From NCBI GenBank assembly GCA_963783835.1, contig CAWAOX010000013.1, positions 62,001-126,000 on the forward strand: a stretch of DNA of 64,000 nt, written 5' to 3'. How positions within the stretch are numbered: the first letter of the stretch is position 1; every line of letters starts with the position of its first letter. A model generated the notes under the pieces. That model worked only from the letters and a program-made list of their open reading frames with translations. It made no database searches and was not told the origin of the DNA. This DNA is from CAIQPS01 sp963783835. Its GTDB lineage: Bacteria; Actinomycetota; Thermoleophilia; RBG-16-64-13. Made by a program: the position numbers and the translations under genes. Shown here piece by piece: positions 6,892 through 15,620 of this stretch.

Positions 6892-9558
6892 CTAGTCGAC
6901 GCTGAAGCGGCGCAATCGCAGCGAATTGGTCAGCACGCTGACCGACGAAAGCGCCATCGCGACTGCCGCAAACATGGGATCGAGCAGGATGCCGAACGCC
7001 GGGTAGAGGATACCCGCGGCGATGGGGATCAGCGCGATGTTGTATCCGAAGGCCCAACCAAGGTTCTGCTTGATCACCCTCATGGTGGCCCGGCTCAGCC
7101 GGATAGATGTGCCGATGGGAGTCAGATCTCCCCGGATGAGGGTGATATCGGAGGTCTCCATGGCCACATCGGTGCCCGTGCCGATCGCGATACCGATGTC
7201 GGCCTGGGCCAGCGCCGGGGCGTCGTTGATGCCGTCCCCCACCATAGCGACGACCTTGCCGGCGGCCTGCAGTTCCTTGACCGCCTGGGCCTTGCGCTCC
7301 GGAAGGACCTCGGCCAGCACGTGGCTGATGCCCGCCTGGCGGGCGATCGCTTCGGCCGTCCGCTGGTTATCCCCGGTGATCATGTAGACCTCGAGGCCGA
7401 GAGCCTGCAGCCCCCGGACCGCGTCGGCTGAATCGGGTTTGAGCACGTCGGCCACGCCGATGATCCCCGCGACCGCGCCGCCCACGACGACGAACATGGG
7501 AGTCTTGCCTTCTTCGGCCAGGCGGCCGGCCGTCGCCTCGAGACCGTTCAGGGAGTAGCCCCGCTCGTCGAGGAGCCGGTGATTGCCGAGCAGGATATCG
7601 GCTCCCTCGATCACCGCCTCCACGCCTCGCCCCGGCATCGCCGAGAAATGGGAGACCTCGGCGAGTTGGAGTTGCCGGCTCTTCGCCTCCTCGACGATCG
7701 CTTCCCCCAACGGGTGCTCCGAGCCCCGTTCGGCGGACGCAGCCAGGCGCAACAGCTCGTTCTCGGTGAGCGCCATCGTCGCGCCGTTCCCCCGGGAGAC
7801 CTGCACCACGACGATATCGGTCACCTCCGGCTTGCCGCGCGTCAGCGTCCCAGTCTTGTCGAGCACGATGACATCGAGCTTGTAGGCCCGCTCGAGAGCC
7901 TCTCCGGAGCGGATGAGGATGCCGTTCTCGGCGCCCTTACCCGTACCCACGACGATAGCCGTGGGGGTCGCCAGGCCCATGGCGCAGGGACAAGCGATGA
8001 TGACCACCGAGACAAAGGCGAGAAGAGCCAGGGTGAAGGCGGGCTCCGGACCGAAGAAGTACCAGATCAAGAACGTCAGCACGGCGATACCCAGGACCAC
8101 CGGCACGAAGATGCTGGCGATGTAGTCGGCCAGCCGCTGTATGGGGGCTTTCGAACCCTGGGCCTCTTCGACCAGCCGGACGATCTGGGCGAGAGCCGTG
8201 TCGCGGCCGACCTTTGTGGCGCGGAAGCGGAAGGAACCGGTGCGGTTGAGTGTGGCTCCTATCACGTCGTCGCCCGGGCCCTTCTCCACGGGGATGGATT
8301 CGCCGGTCAGCATGGATTCGTCCACCGTGGACCGCCCTTCGAGCACAACACCGTCGACGGGGATCTTCTCGCCCGGGCGTACGACGATGACATCGCCCAC
8401 GAAGACCTCGTCGACGGGGATGTCGATCTCGATGGTGTCGCCGTTGGAGACCGCCACCGGGCGAGTGGCAAGCGAACAAGCGGAGTCTCCCGCGGGATCG
8501 GCCGGGTCCTCCACGCCCGGCACGTCGGCGAGGGAGCAGGCTCGCGCGCCCACGTCGGCGCCGGCTACACTCCCGGGAGCCGCCTGCATCGCAACCGCCG
8601 CCTCAGTCGCAGTCCCCGCCGCCGGCGCGGGCCGCACGACCCGGGCCGTCTTCGCCTGAAGTCCGACCAGACGACGCATGGCCGCCGACGTCTGGCCTTT
8701 CGCCCGCGCCTCGAGCCAGCGGCCTAGCAGGATCAGGCCGATGATGATGACCGCGGAGTCGTAATAGACCGCGGCTTCGAATCCGGCCCCCGCCGCGCGT
8801 TCGAAGGCACCTGGGAAGAAGGTCACGGCCGCCGAGTAGAGATAGGCGACCGACGTGCCGACCGCGATGAGCGTGTTCATGTCGGTGGTGCGATGACGCA
8901 GCGCGGCCCAGGCCCCGCGGTAGAACTGGCCGCCCGCCCAGAACTGCACCGGAGTGGCCAGCGCGAACATGATGTACCACTGGATCTGCATGCTCAGCCA
9001 CGACTCGGGGATGAGCATCATGAGCATGAGGATGGCCCCGACGGCCAGCGAGACGATGAACTTCAGGCGGATGAGCGAGACCTGCCGGCGGCGCTCCTCT
9101 TCGGCGGCCGCGCCCGGCTCCGCCGGAGCGGCGCCGTCCTCTGCCACAAGCATCCGGTAGCCCGCGTCCTGGACGGCCTTCGCGATCCCCGCCGGGGCGA
9201 TGATCCCGGGCAGATAGGTGACGGTGAGCCGCTCGGTGGCAAGGTTGACGGCGGCCCGCACGACGCCTGAGAGGCTCTGGACGGTCTTCTCCACCCGGGC
9301 AGAGCAGGCAGCGCAGTTCATCCCGGTCACGGGGAAGGTGGCGGTGACGGCCGGAACGTCGTACCCGGCGGAACGGACGGTGTCCACGAGCGCCGCAACC
9401 GACAGACTCCCGGGATCGAAGGTGACCTGCGCCTTCTCGGTGGCGAAGTTGACCACCGCCCGCTCCACCCCGGGCAGTTGGCCCAGGGCTTTCTCCACGC
9501 GCAGCGCGCAGGCGGCGCAACTCATGTTGCTGATAGGGATCTGAACGGTCTCTGTCAC
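6892..9558 (-). CDS. copA: Copper-translocating P1B-type ATPase (CopA) with two metal-binding domains
   Basis: This 888-residue ATPase pumps Cu(I) out of the cytoplasm. Two heavy-metal-associated domains lie at residues about 5-70 and 77-143, each with MSCAACALRVE or MNCAACSARVE (CxxC). The membrane part carries the Cu site ACPCAMGLATPTAI near residue 523. The phosphorylation site is VLDKTGTLTRGKPE near 567, SEHPLGEA follows, and VGDGINDAPALAQAD lies near 773. The start is GTG with GGGGGA just upstream. An Ala/Pro-rich insert of about 60 residues (about 308-368) interrupts the region just before the actuator domain and contains ACSLA twice. A 14-bp palindrome in the divergent upstream region may be its operator. 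No copper chaperone or CsoR/CueR gene is adjacent. Confidence 0.95.
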   Translation of the reverse strand: MTETVQIPISNMSCAACALRVEKALGQLPGVERAVVNFATEKAQVTFDPGSLSVAALVDTVRSAGYDVPAVTATFPVTGMNCAACSARVEKTVQSLSGVVRAAVNLATERLTVTYLPGIIAPAGIAKAVQDAGYRMLVAEDGAAPAEPGAAAEEERRRQVSLIRLKFIVSLAVGAILMLMMLIPESWLSMQIQWYIMFALATPVQFWAGGQFYRGAWAALRHRTTDMNTLIAVGTSVAYLYSAAVTFFPGAFERAAGAGFEAAVYYDSAVIIIGLILLGRWLEARAKGQTSAAMRRLVGLQAKTARVVRPAPAAGTATEAAVAMQAAPGSVAGADVGARACSLADVPGVEDPADPAGDSACSLATRPVAVSNGDTIEIDIPVDEVFVGDVIVVRPGEKIPVDGVVLEGRSTVDESMLTGESIPVEKGPGDDVIGATLNRTGSFRFRATKVGRDTALAQIVRLVEEAQGSKAPIQRLADYIASIFVPVVLGIAVLTFLIWYFFGPEPAFTLALLAFVSVVIIACPCAMGLATPTAIVVGTGKGAENGILIRSGEALERAYKLDVIVLDKTGTLTRGKPEVTDIVVVQVSRGNGATMALTENELLRLAASAERGSEHPLGEAIVEEAKSRQLQLAEVSHFSAMPGRGVEAVIEGADILLGNHRLLDERGYSLNGLEATAGRLAEEGKTPMFVVVGGAVAGIIGVADVLKPDSADAVRGLQALGLEVYMITGDNQRTAEAIARQAGISHVLAEVLPERKAQAVKELQAAGKVVAMVGDGINDAPALAQADIGIAIGTGTDVAMETSDITLIRGDLTPIGTSIRLSRATMRVIKQNLGWAFGYNIALIPIAAGILYPAFGILLDPMFAAVAMALSSVSVLTNSLRLRRFSVD

Positions 9559-9671
9559 TGGTCCCCCATCCAGGGTTCAAGGAGTGAGGATGATATCGTC
9601 GGCCGTGGGCGCCGCCAAGTCCGCGCGACACGGGTCCAGGCAGAGGTTCAAGTGCCGCCGCTCGCAGACCG

Positions 9672-9685
9672 ATACTACCCAGTAT
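9672..9685. promoter_or_regulatory. 14-bp palindrome between copA and the c-di-GMP gene; possible operator
   Basis: ATACT-ACCC-AGTAT lies in the 167-bp divergent gap. On the copA strand it contains TAGTAT, a passable -10 hexamer, so a bound regulator could block or activate copA. The assignment to copper control is inference from position only. Confidence 0.3.
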
Positions 9686-9725
9686 TGAAGTAACAATGGC
9701 GCTCGCTTGCACCTGGAGGGGCTGA

Positions 9726-12516
9726 TTGTCGCTACGCGTGAAGATCTATCTGATCGTGGGATTCACGCTGCTGGTCGCCGTAGCGGTCGTCTTCATGGTG
9801 TCGCAGACCGTCTTCATGCGGGGTTTCGCCAGCGTCGAGAATGCCGACATGCAGGAACAGATCAAGCGGGCGAAGGCCGCCGTGACCTGGGACCTGACGG
9901 AATTGGGCGCGGCCGCACGGAGTAGCTCCGCGCGGGATGAAACCCTGGAGTTTCTGGAATACAGAGATCCGAAGTTACATGGATTCCAGCTTCCCGCCAT
10001 CCTTCTTCACCGGCTTCGGCGCGAGCGTGGCCGCGATCCTCGATGAACACGGAGCCATCCTTTGGGGCCGGGGCTTCGACCCTGAGAACCCAGATGCCAC
10101 GGCCCTGCCCGGCGGTCTCGACAGCTACCTGAACCCTGCAGGTCCCCTCGCCCGGCAGCTTACGGCCGACCGCGATACCTCTGGGATACTCATGCTCTCC
10201 GGCGCCCCGATGCTGGTAGACATACACCCGATCATGGGCGAGCCTGAGGGCCTTCTCCGCGGCTCCTTCATGGTGGGACGGTGGCTTGACGCCGCGAGCG
10301 TGACGGAGCTCGAAGCCCGAACCAGGCTCGACCTTGCCGTGCTCCCTGTATCAGCAGCCGCGCTGCCCGCGGAAGTGCGAGAGGCCGCTGCCTCCTCCCG
10401 GGCGAACACACAGACCTTCGTGATCCCGCAGAGCGCGGAAACGGTTGCCGGGTATGCAATCCTGAAAGATCTCACGGGCAAGCCGGCGCTGGTGATGCAG
10501 GTGAAGACGCCCCGGGCCATCTACGCTCAAGGAGCCTCCAGCGTGCGCAATTTCACGCTCTCTCTCCTTGCTTTGGTCCTGGTCTTCGGCCTGGTGCTGA
10601 ACCAGCTGCTCGAACGCTCGCTCTTTCGTCGGCTTGCCGCCCTTACCGCCCAGGTACGTCTCATGCGGCCCGGCCGGGGGAAATTGACCCCCATCGCAGT
10701 CGCCGGCCACGACGAGTTGGACCTCTTGGCGGAGACGATCAATGCCGGCTTCTCGCAACTCGAGACGACGCGCACCCAGCAAGAATCGCAGGCCCGAAGC
10801 CTGGTCTCGACGCTCGGCGAGTTGGAGGGCCGCCACCAGGATCTGAAGAAGGCGCACGGCCGTCTCCAGCAACTCCAGCACGTCAGCGCCTCGCTCGGTA
10901 GCAGTCTGGAGATACGGGACGCGCTGGCCCGGATAGAGGCCACCGCCCTTGACGCCTTCGAGGCGGACGAGATCTGGCTGCTCCGGTCGCGCCCGGATCA
11001 GCAACAGCTCTCCGGATTGGGAGCATTCTTCCGCGAGAAACCCGGCTACGCGAAGCTCCCCCGGCTGTTCGGATGCGAACGCCCGGATTCGGGGCTTCCC
11101 CAACAGGCGAACCGCTTGCTGAGGGCCGTGTTCCAGGGTTCCGACGCCATCTTCATCGGTTCCCTCACCGCCCTGACGCAAGAAGAGCAGCTTAGGCTTT
11201 TCCGCGGCCCGCTGCCCGACCTGGAAGGCTTCGAGTCGATAGCCCTTGTCCCGCTCATCGCTGACGATGCCCCGCTCGGTCTGGCGATATCGGGGTCGAG
11301 GACCGCCGGCGAGTTCACGGCCGAGCGACGGTCCACGATCCTGCTGTTCGCCGGCCAGGTGGCCCAGGCGCTCAAGAACACGCGGCTGGTGGAGGAGATC
11401 AAGGCTCTCGGCGAGGTGGATTCGCTCAGCGGACTGTTCAACCGGCGGCGGGCGCTTGAGCAACTCGAGATGGAGATCCGGCGCGCACAGCGCTATGAGG
11501 GAAAGTTCGCGGTGTTGATCGCGGACATCGACAACTTCAAGTTCTTCAACGACACGTATGGCCATCCGCTGGGAGACGAGATCATCAAGCGCGTAGCCGA
11601 AGTCCTCTGCCACAGAAGCCGCGACTCCGACTTCGTAGCCCGCTTCGGCGGGGACGAATTCATGCTCATCCTCCCGGAGGCCTATCGCGCTGACGCCAAG
11701 ACCGTCGCGGACCATATGCGCGCGGCGCTTTCCGCGCTGCCGTACATCGCGCCCGACGGCGCGCGCATCCCTCTGCGTATGAGCTTCGGCGCGTCCTCAT
11801 ATCCGGAGGACGGTCAGGACGCCGCGGCGCTGATCGCCGTGGCGGACGCCAACCTCTACGAGGCCAAGCGCTGGGGCGGCGACACCGTCAAGGTCCGGCC
11901 CGAGCCGATCAGTGGAGAGGCGGTCGACTCACGGGCCTTTAGCACCCTGGACTCCCTCGTAAGCGCGGTGGACAACAAGGACCACTACACGCGGCGGCAC
12001 TCCGCTCAGGTGGCCGAGCACACCGCGCTCATGGCCAAGGCGCTCGGCCTGAGTGGGGAGCAGCAGGAGGCGCTACGAGTCGCTTCCCTGCTTCACGACG
12101 TGGGCAAGATCGGGGTGCCCGACCGGATCCTGCGCAAACCGGGGACGCTGACGGCCAATGAGCTGGACTACATGAGACAGCATCCCCTCATAGGCGGCAT
12201 GATGATCTCACAGCATCTGCCCGAGAGCACGGACGTGAAGGACGCGGTCACATCCCACCACGAGCGCTGGGACGGAACGGGCTACCCGGCCCGCTTGCGC
12301 GAAGGAGATATCCCCTTGCTCGCGAGGATCCTCGCCGTGGCGGACGCCTATTCGGCCATGACGACCGACCGTCCGTACAGCAGCGCCCTCGATGCCCAGG
12401 AGGCCGTGAGCAGGCTGGTGGAGGGGAGCGGGAGCCAGTTCGACCCGGACCTGGTGAGGACGTTCGTGGCCTGCTCTACTGCACTTTGCTCCGCAGATTT
12501 CGAGTCTTGTCGATAG
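9726..12516 (+). CDS. Membrane c-di-GMP signalling protein: CHASE4-like sensor, HAMP, GAF, GGDEF and HD-GYP (one +1 frameshift)
   Basis: After removal of one extra T at 9975-9976 this is a 929-residue protein. A signal-anchor helix (residues about 5-25) leads into a CHASE4-like extracellular sensor. A second helix lies at about 275-295, then a HAMP-like segment and coiled coil. A GAF-like domain spans about 389-550. The GGDEF domain spans about 564-725, with RFGGDEFMLILPEA and an upstream RDSD inhibitory-site pattern (RxxD). The HD-GYP domain follows at about 738-912, with LLHDVGKIGVPDRIL and HHERWDGTGYP. Both synthesis and degradation motifs of c-di-GMP look intact, so the net activity is undecided. 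Without the correction the sensor is split, with the downstream frame open from 9937. Its 3' end overlaps the convergent sigma gene by 41 bp. Confidence 0.88.
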
Positions 12517-13600
12517 CTTGAAGCTTTGCTAGAGCCTTGGCTTCTATCTGCCGGATGCGTTCCCGGGTGACGCCAAAGCGCTTGGCGACCTCTTCCAGCG
12601 TGCGCGGATGTTCGCCCTTGAGCCCGAAACGAAGCTCGATGACCTTGCGTTCCCGATAGGGCAGCATGGCAAGCGCGGAGTTGACGCCGTCGCGGTCAAG
12701 CTGGGAGGCGACCGCGTCGAACGACCGGACGGCGTCCTCGTCTTCGATGAAGTCGCCCAACTCGGAGTCCTCTTCTTCGCCGATGGGCGTCTCGAGCGAT
12801 ACCGTCGTCTGGCTGATGCGCAGGATCTCTCGGATCTCCGCGTCGGTCATGCCCATCTCGGCCGCTATCTCCTCGGGCAGGGGCTCCCGGCCCATATTCT
12901 GCAGCAACTGCCGCTGCACGCGAATGAGCTTGTTGATCTTCTCCACCATGTGGACGGGGATACGGATGGTCCTCGCCTTGTCGGCGATCGCCCGGGTGAT
13001 GGCCTGCCGGATCCACCACGTCGCGTAGGTGGAGAACTTGTGGCCCTTGCGGTAGTCGAACTTCTCGACAGCGCGGATGAGCCCCAGATTGCCCTCCTGG
13101 ATAAGGTCCAGGAAGCTCATGCCATCGGTGTGGTAGCGCTTGGCGATCGACACCACCAGGCGCAAGTTGGCCTCGGTCAACTCGTGCTTGGCCCGGATGT
13201 CTCCGCGCTCGATGCGCTTGGCCAGGGACACTTCCTGCTGGGCGGTGAGCAGCTTGACCCGGCCGATCTCCTTGAGATACATCCGGACCGGATCGGTCGT
13301 GGGCACGTCCACGCTCAGATCCAATTCGTCGCTGCCTCGCGGCCACTCCCGTTGCTCCGCGCGCGCGTCGAGTTCGAGCTCATCATCGGAGTCCAGGCTG
13401 GACTCGTCGACGACCTCGATACCCTGGTCGAGCAGGGTGGTGTACATGAGTTCGATCTGCTCGGTGGTAAGGTCGACCTCAGACAGGACTTCGGCGATGT
13501 CTTCGGCCGTGACGAACCCGCGGCCCCGGCCGAGCTCGACGAGCCCGTCGATCTCCTCGATATTGACTACCCAGCCTTCCGGCGCAGGAGTTCCGGTCAA
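12476..13600 (-). CDS. RpoD-family sigma factor, first paralogue
   Basis: This 374-residue sigma-70 family protein has conserved regions 1.2 (TTDPVRMYLKEIGRVKLLTA), 2 (RLVVSIAKRY, LDLIQEGNLGLIRAVEKFDY, FSTYATWWIRQAITRAI), 3 (IRIPVHMVEKINKLIRVQRQ) and 4 (RFGVTRERIRQIEAKAL). It therefore belongs to the primary or closely related group 1/2 factors. The acidic N-terminal part is short, about 100 residues. TTG is the start, placed six bases after GGGAGG. A second, similar factor is encoded at 18067-19146 behind primase, so this one may be an alternative group 2 factor or a second housekeeping factor. It is monocistronic and converges on the HD-GYP gene, overlapping it by 41 bp. Confidence 0.92.
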   Translation of the reverse strand: MTGTPAPEGWVVNIEEIDGLVELGRGRGFVTAEDIAEVLSEVDLTTEQIELMYTTLLDQGIEVVDESSLDSDDELELDARAEQREWPRGSDELDLSVDVPTTDPVRMYLKEIGRVKLLTAQQEVSLAKRIERGDIRAKHELTEANLRLVVSIAKRYHTDGMSFLDLIQEGNLGLIRAVEKFDYRKGHKFSTYATWWIRQAITRAIADKARTIRIPVHMVEKINKLIRVQRQLLQNMGREPLPEEIAAEMGMTDAEIREILRISQTTVSLETPIGEEEDSELGDFIEDEDAVRSFDAVASQLDRDGVNSALAMLPYRERKVIELRFGLKGEHPRTLEEVAKRFGVTRERIRQIEAKALAKLQAIDKTRNLRSKVQ

Positions 13601-13636
13601 CTCATCCCTCCCGAGTCGTCGTGGTGGAAGGTAACG

Positions 13637-14044
13637 TTATGCTCCGGGTGATGTCTGATCCGGAGCGCCGATGGCCGCGCCGCCGTCTTGCAGCCATTTC
13701 GCCCCGTACTCGCGCATGTGCTCGATGAGGGGGATGAGGTCCCAGCCCATCTCAGTGAGCGTGTATTCCACCCGGGGAGGAACTTCGGCGAAGCTCTTGC
13801 GGGTGACGATGGCGGACTTCTCGAGAGCCTTCAGCCGCTCGGACAACGTCTTGGGGCTGATGCCCACAAGCGAGCGCTCCAGAGCGCTGAAGCGGTTGAT
13901 GCCGGCAGACAGGTCTCTCAGTATCAGAAGGGTCCACTTGCCGGAGATGATGTCGGCGGTCCTGAGAACCGGGCAGGTCTCAGGGTGCGCACTTGCTGAT
14001 TGCACGATGCCGGCACCCCCGCTGGCTGGTCGAGCGCGATTCAA
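13637..14044 (-). CDS. HxlR-family winged-helix transcriptional regulator
   Basis: This protein of about 135 residues shows the HxlR pattern: CPVLRTADIISGKWTLLILR, then FSALERSLVGISPKTLSERL and VEYTLTEMGWDLIPLIEHM. One cysteine lies just before the DNA-binding domain, as in redox- or aldehyde-sensing members. The annotated start is TTG at 14044; a GTG at 14005 would give a more usual 122-residue length. Target genes are unknown. It sits between the sigma factor gene and gatB on the same strand. Confidence 0.85.
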   Translation of the reverse strand: MNRARPASGGAGIVQSASAHPETCPVLRTADIISGKWTLLILRDLSAGINRFSALERSLVGISPKTLSERLKALEKSAIVTRKSFAEVPPRVEYTLTEMGWDLIPLIEHMREYGAKWLQDGGAAIGAPDQTSPGA

Positions 14045-14081
14045 AAAAGGTAAGGCAAGGTACCAGAGATATGCAGCCTTT

Positions 14082-15620
14082 TCAACCCTTTGCAGGCTGT
14101 ATTAGGTGCCTGCGCAGCAGTTCGTTCACCAGTTGCGGGTTGGCCTGGCCGCGGGTCTCTTTCATGATCTGGCCCACGAAGAAGCCCAGGACCTTCTCCC
14201 GGCCCTGCCTGAATTCCTCGGCGGAGCCCGGGTTCGCCGCCACGATACGCGCCACGATCGCATCCAGTTCGCCGACGTCGGAGATCTGGCCCAGCCCCTT
14301 CTCGGCAACGATGGACCTGGCGTCGCGGCCGGACTCGGCCATGGCCTCGAGCACTTCTTTGGCCATCTTGCCGGAGAGAGTGCCGTCCCGCACGAGATCG
14401 AGCAAGTCCGCAAGCGCCTGCGGGGTCACCGGGCAGTCGGCCACGTCGAGCCCTGAGGTATTGAGATAGGCAGAAAGGTCGCCGAGTACCCAGTTGGCCG
14501 ATATGCGGGGATCGCCGGTGATGGCCGCGACGGCCTCGAAATAGTCGCCCAGCGGTTTGTTGGCCGCCAGCAGCGCGGCATCCTTGGGCGGCAGGCCATA
14601 CCGGCCGATCAGCCTCTCCTTGCGGGCCGCCGGCAGCTCCGGTAGCCCCGCCCGGACCCGTTCGACGTACTCTGCGTCCAGCTCGATGGGAGGCAGGTCG
14701 GGCTCCGGGAAATACCGGTAGTCGTGAGCCTCCTCCTTGCTGCGCAGGCTCGACACTCGTCCGGTGGCGGGATCGAAGTGGACCGTCTCCTGGACGATCC
14801 GCTCTCCGGCGTCCAGACTGGCTGTCTGCCGCTCGATCTCGGCCTCCAGCCCGCGATGGAGGAATCGGAAGGAGTTCATGTTCTTGAGCTCGGTCTTGGT
14901 GCCGAGCGGTTGTCCGGGGTGGCGCACCGAGACATTCGCGTCGCAGCGGAGAGACCCCTCTTCCATGTTGACGTCCGAGACCCCGAGTTGCTCGACGAGG
15001 CTGCGTAGCTGCGTCAGGAAGGAGCGGGCTTGGTCGGGCGTGCGGATGTCAGGCTCGGTCACGATCTCGACAAGCGGCGTGCCGCCCCGATTGAAATCCA
15101 CCAGAGAGTAGTCGGCGCCGGCGATCCGGCCCGAAGCGCCGCCCGCGTGCACGAGCTTGCCGGCGTCCTCTTCCAAGTGGACCCGGGTGATGCCGACGCG
15201 CAGCAGCGTGCCGTCCTCCAGCTCCACGTCCAGATGTCCGCCGATGCCCAGGGGCAGGTCGTACTGCGAGATCTGGTACGCCTTCGGCAGGTCCGGATAG
15301 AAGTAGTTCTTCCGGTGGAAGATGGTCCTATCGGCGATGCGGCAGTCGAGGGCCAGGGCGATGCGCGTGGCATATTCGATCGCCTTCTCGTTGGTCACCG
15401 GGAGCACGCCCGGATGGCCCAGGCAGATCGGGCAGACATGAGTGTTGGGCGGTTCCCCGAAGGTCACCTCGCACCCGCAGAACATCTTGGTCAAGGTGCT
15501 CAACTGCACGTGGATCTCGAGGCCTATGACGGGTTCCCAGGCTTCGCCGGGCGCGCCGCCGGGGAAGCCAGCCCCGCTCGAGCCGGCACCGGGCGCGGCG
15601 CTGCTGCTCTGCGCGCTCAT
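14082..15620 (-). CDS. gatB: Aspartyl/glutamyl-tRNA amidotransferase subunit B
   Basis: GatB binds Glu-tRNA(Gln) or Asp-tRNA(Asn), phosphorylates the misacylated amino acid and accepts ammonia from GatA. The 512-residue protein contains VIGLEIHVQLSTLTKMFCGC, YSLVDFNRGGTPLVEIVTEP, SLRCDANVSVR and the C-terminal YqeY-like tail (MKETRGQANPQLVNELLRRH). The start is the ATG at 15620 that overlaps the gatA stop (ATGA). The same frame stays open upstream but only as an antisense-type artefact over gatA. It forms an operon with gatC and gatA. Confidence 0.96.
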   Translation of the reverse strand: MSAQSSSAAPGAGSSGAGFPGGAPGEAWEPVIGLEIHVQLSTLTKMFCGCEVTFGEPPNTHVCPICLGHPGVLPVTNEKAIEYATRIALALDCRIADRTIFHRKNYFYPDLPKAYQISQYDLPLGIGGHLDVELEDGTLLRVGITRVHLEEDAGKLVHAGGASGRIAGADYSLVDFNRGGTPLVEIVTEPDIRTPDQARSFLTQLRSLVEQLGVSDVNMEEGSLRCDANVSVRHPGQPLGTKTELKNMNSFRFLHRGLEAEIERQTASLDAGERIVQETVHFDPATGRVSSLRSKEEAHDYRYFPEPDLPPIELDAEYVERVRAGLPELPAARKERLIGRYGLPPKDAALLAANKPLGDYFEAVAAITGDPRISANWVLGDLSAYLNTSGLDVADCPVTPQALADLLDLVRDGTLSGKMAKEVLEAMAESGRDARSIVAEKGLGQISDVGELDAIVARIVAANPGSAEEFRQGREKVLGFFVGQIMKETRGQANPQLVNELLRRHLIQPAKG

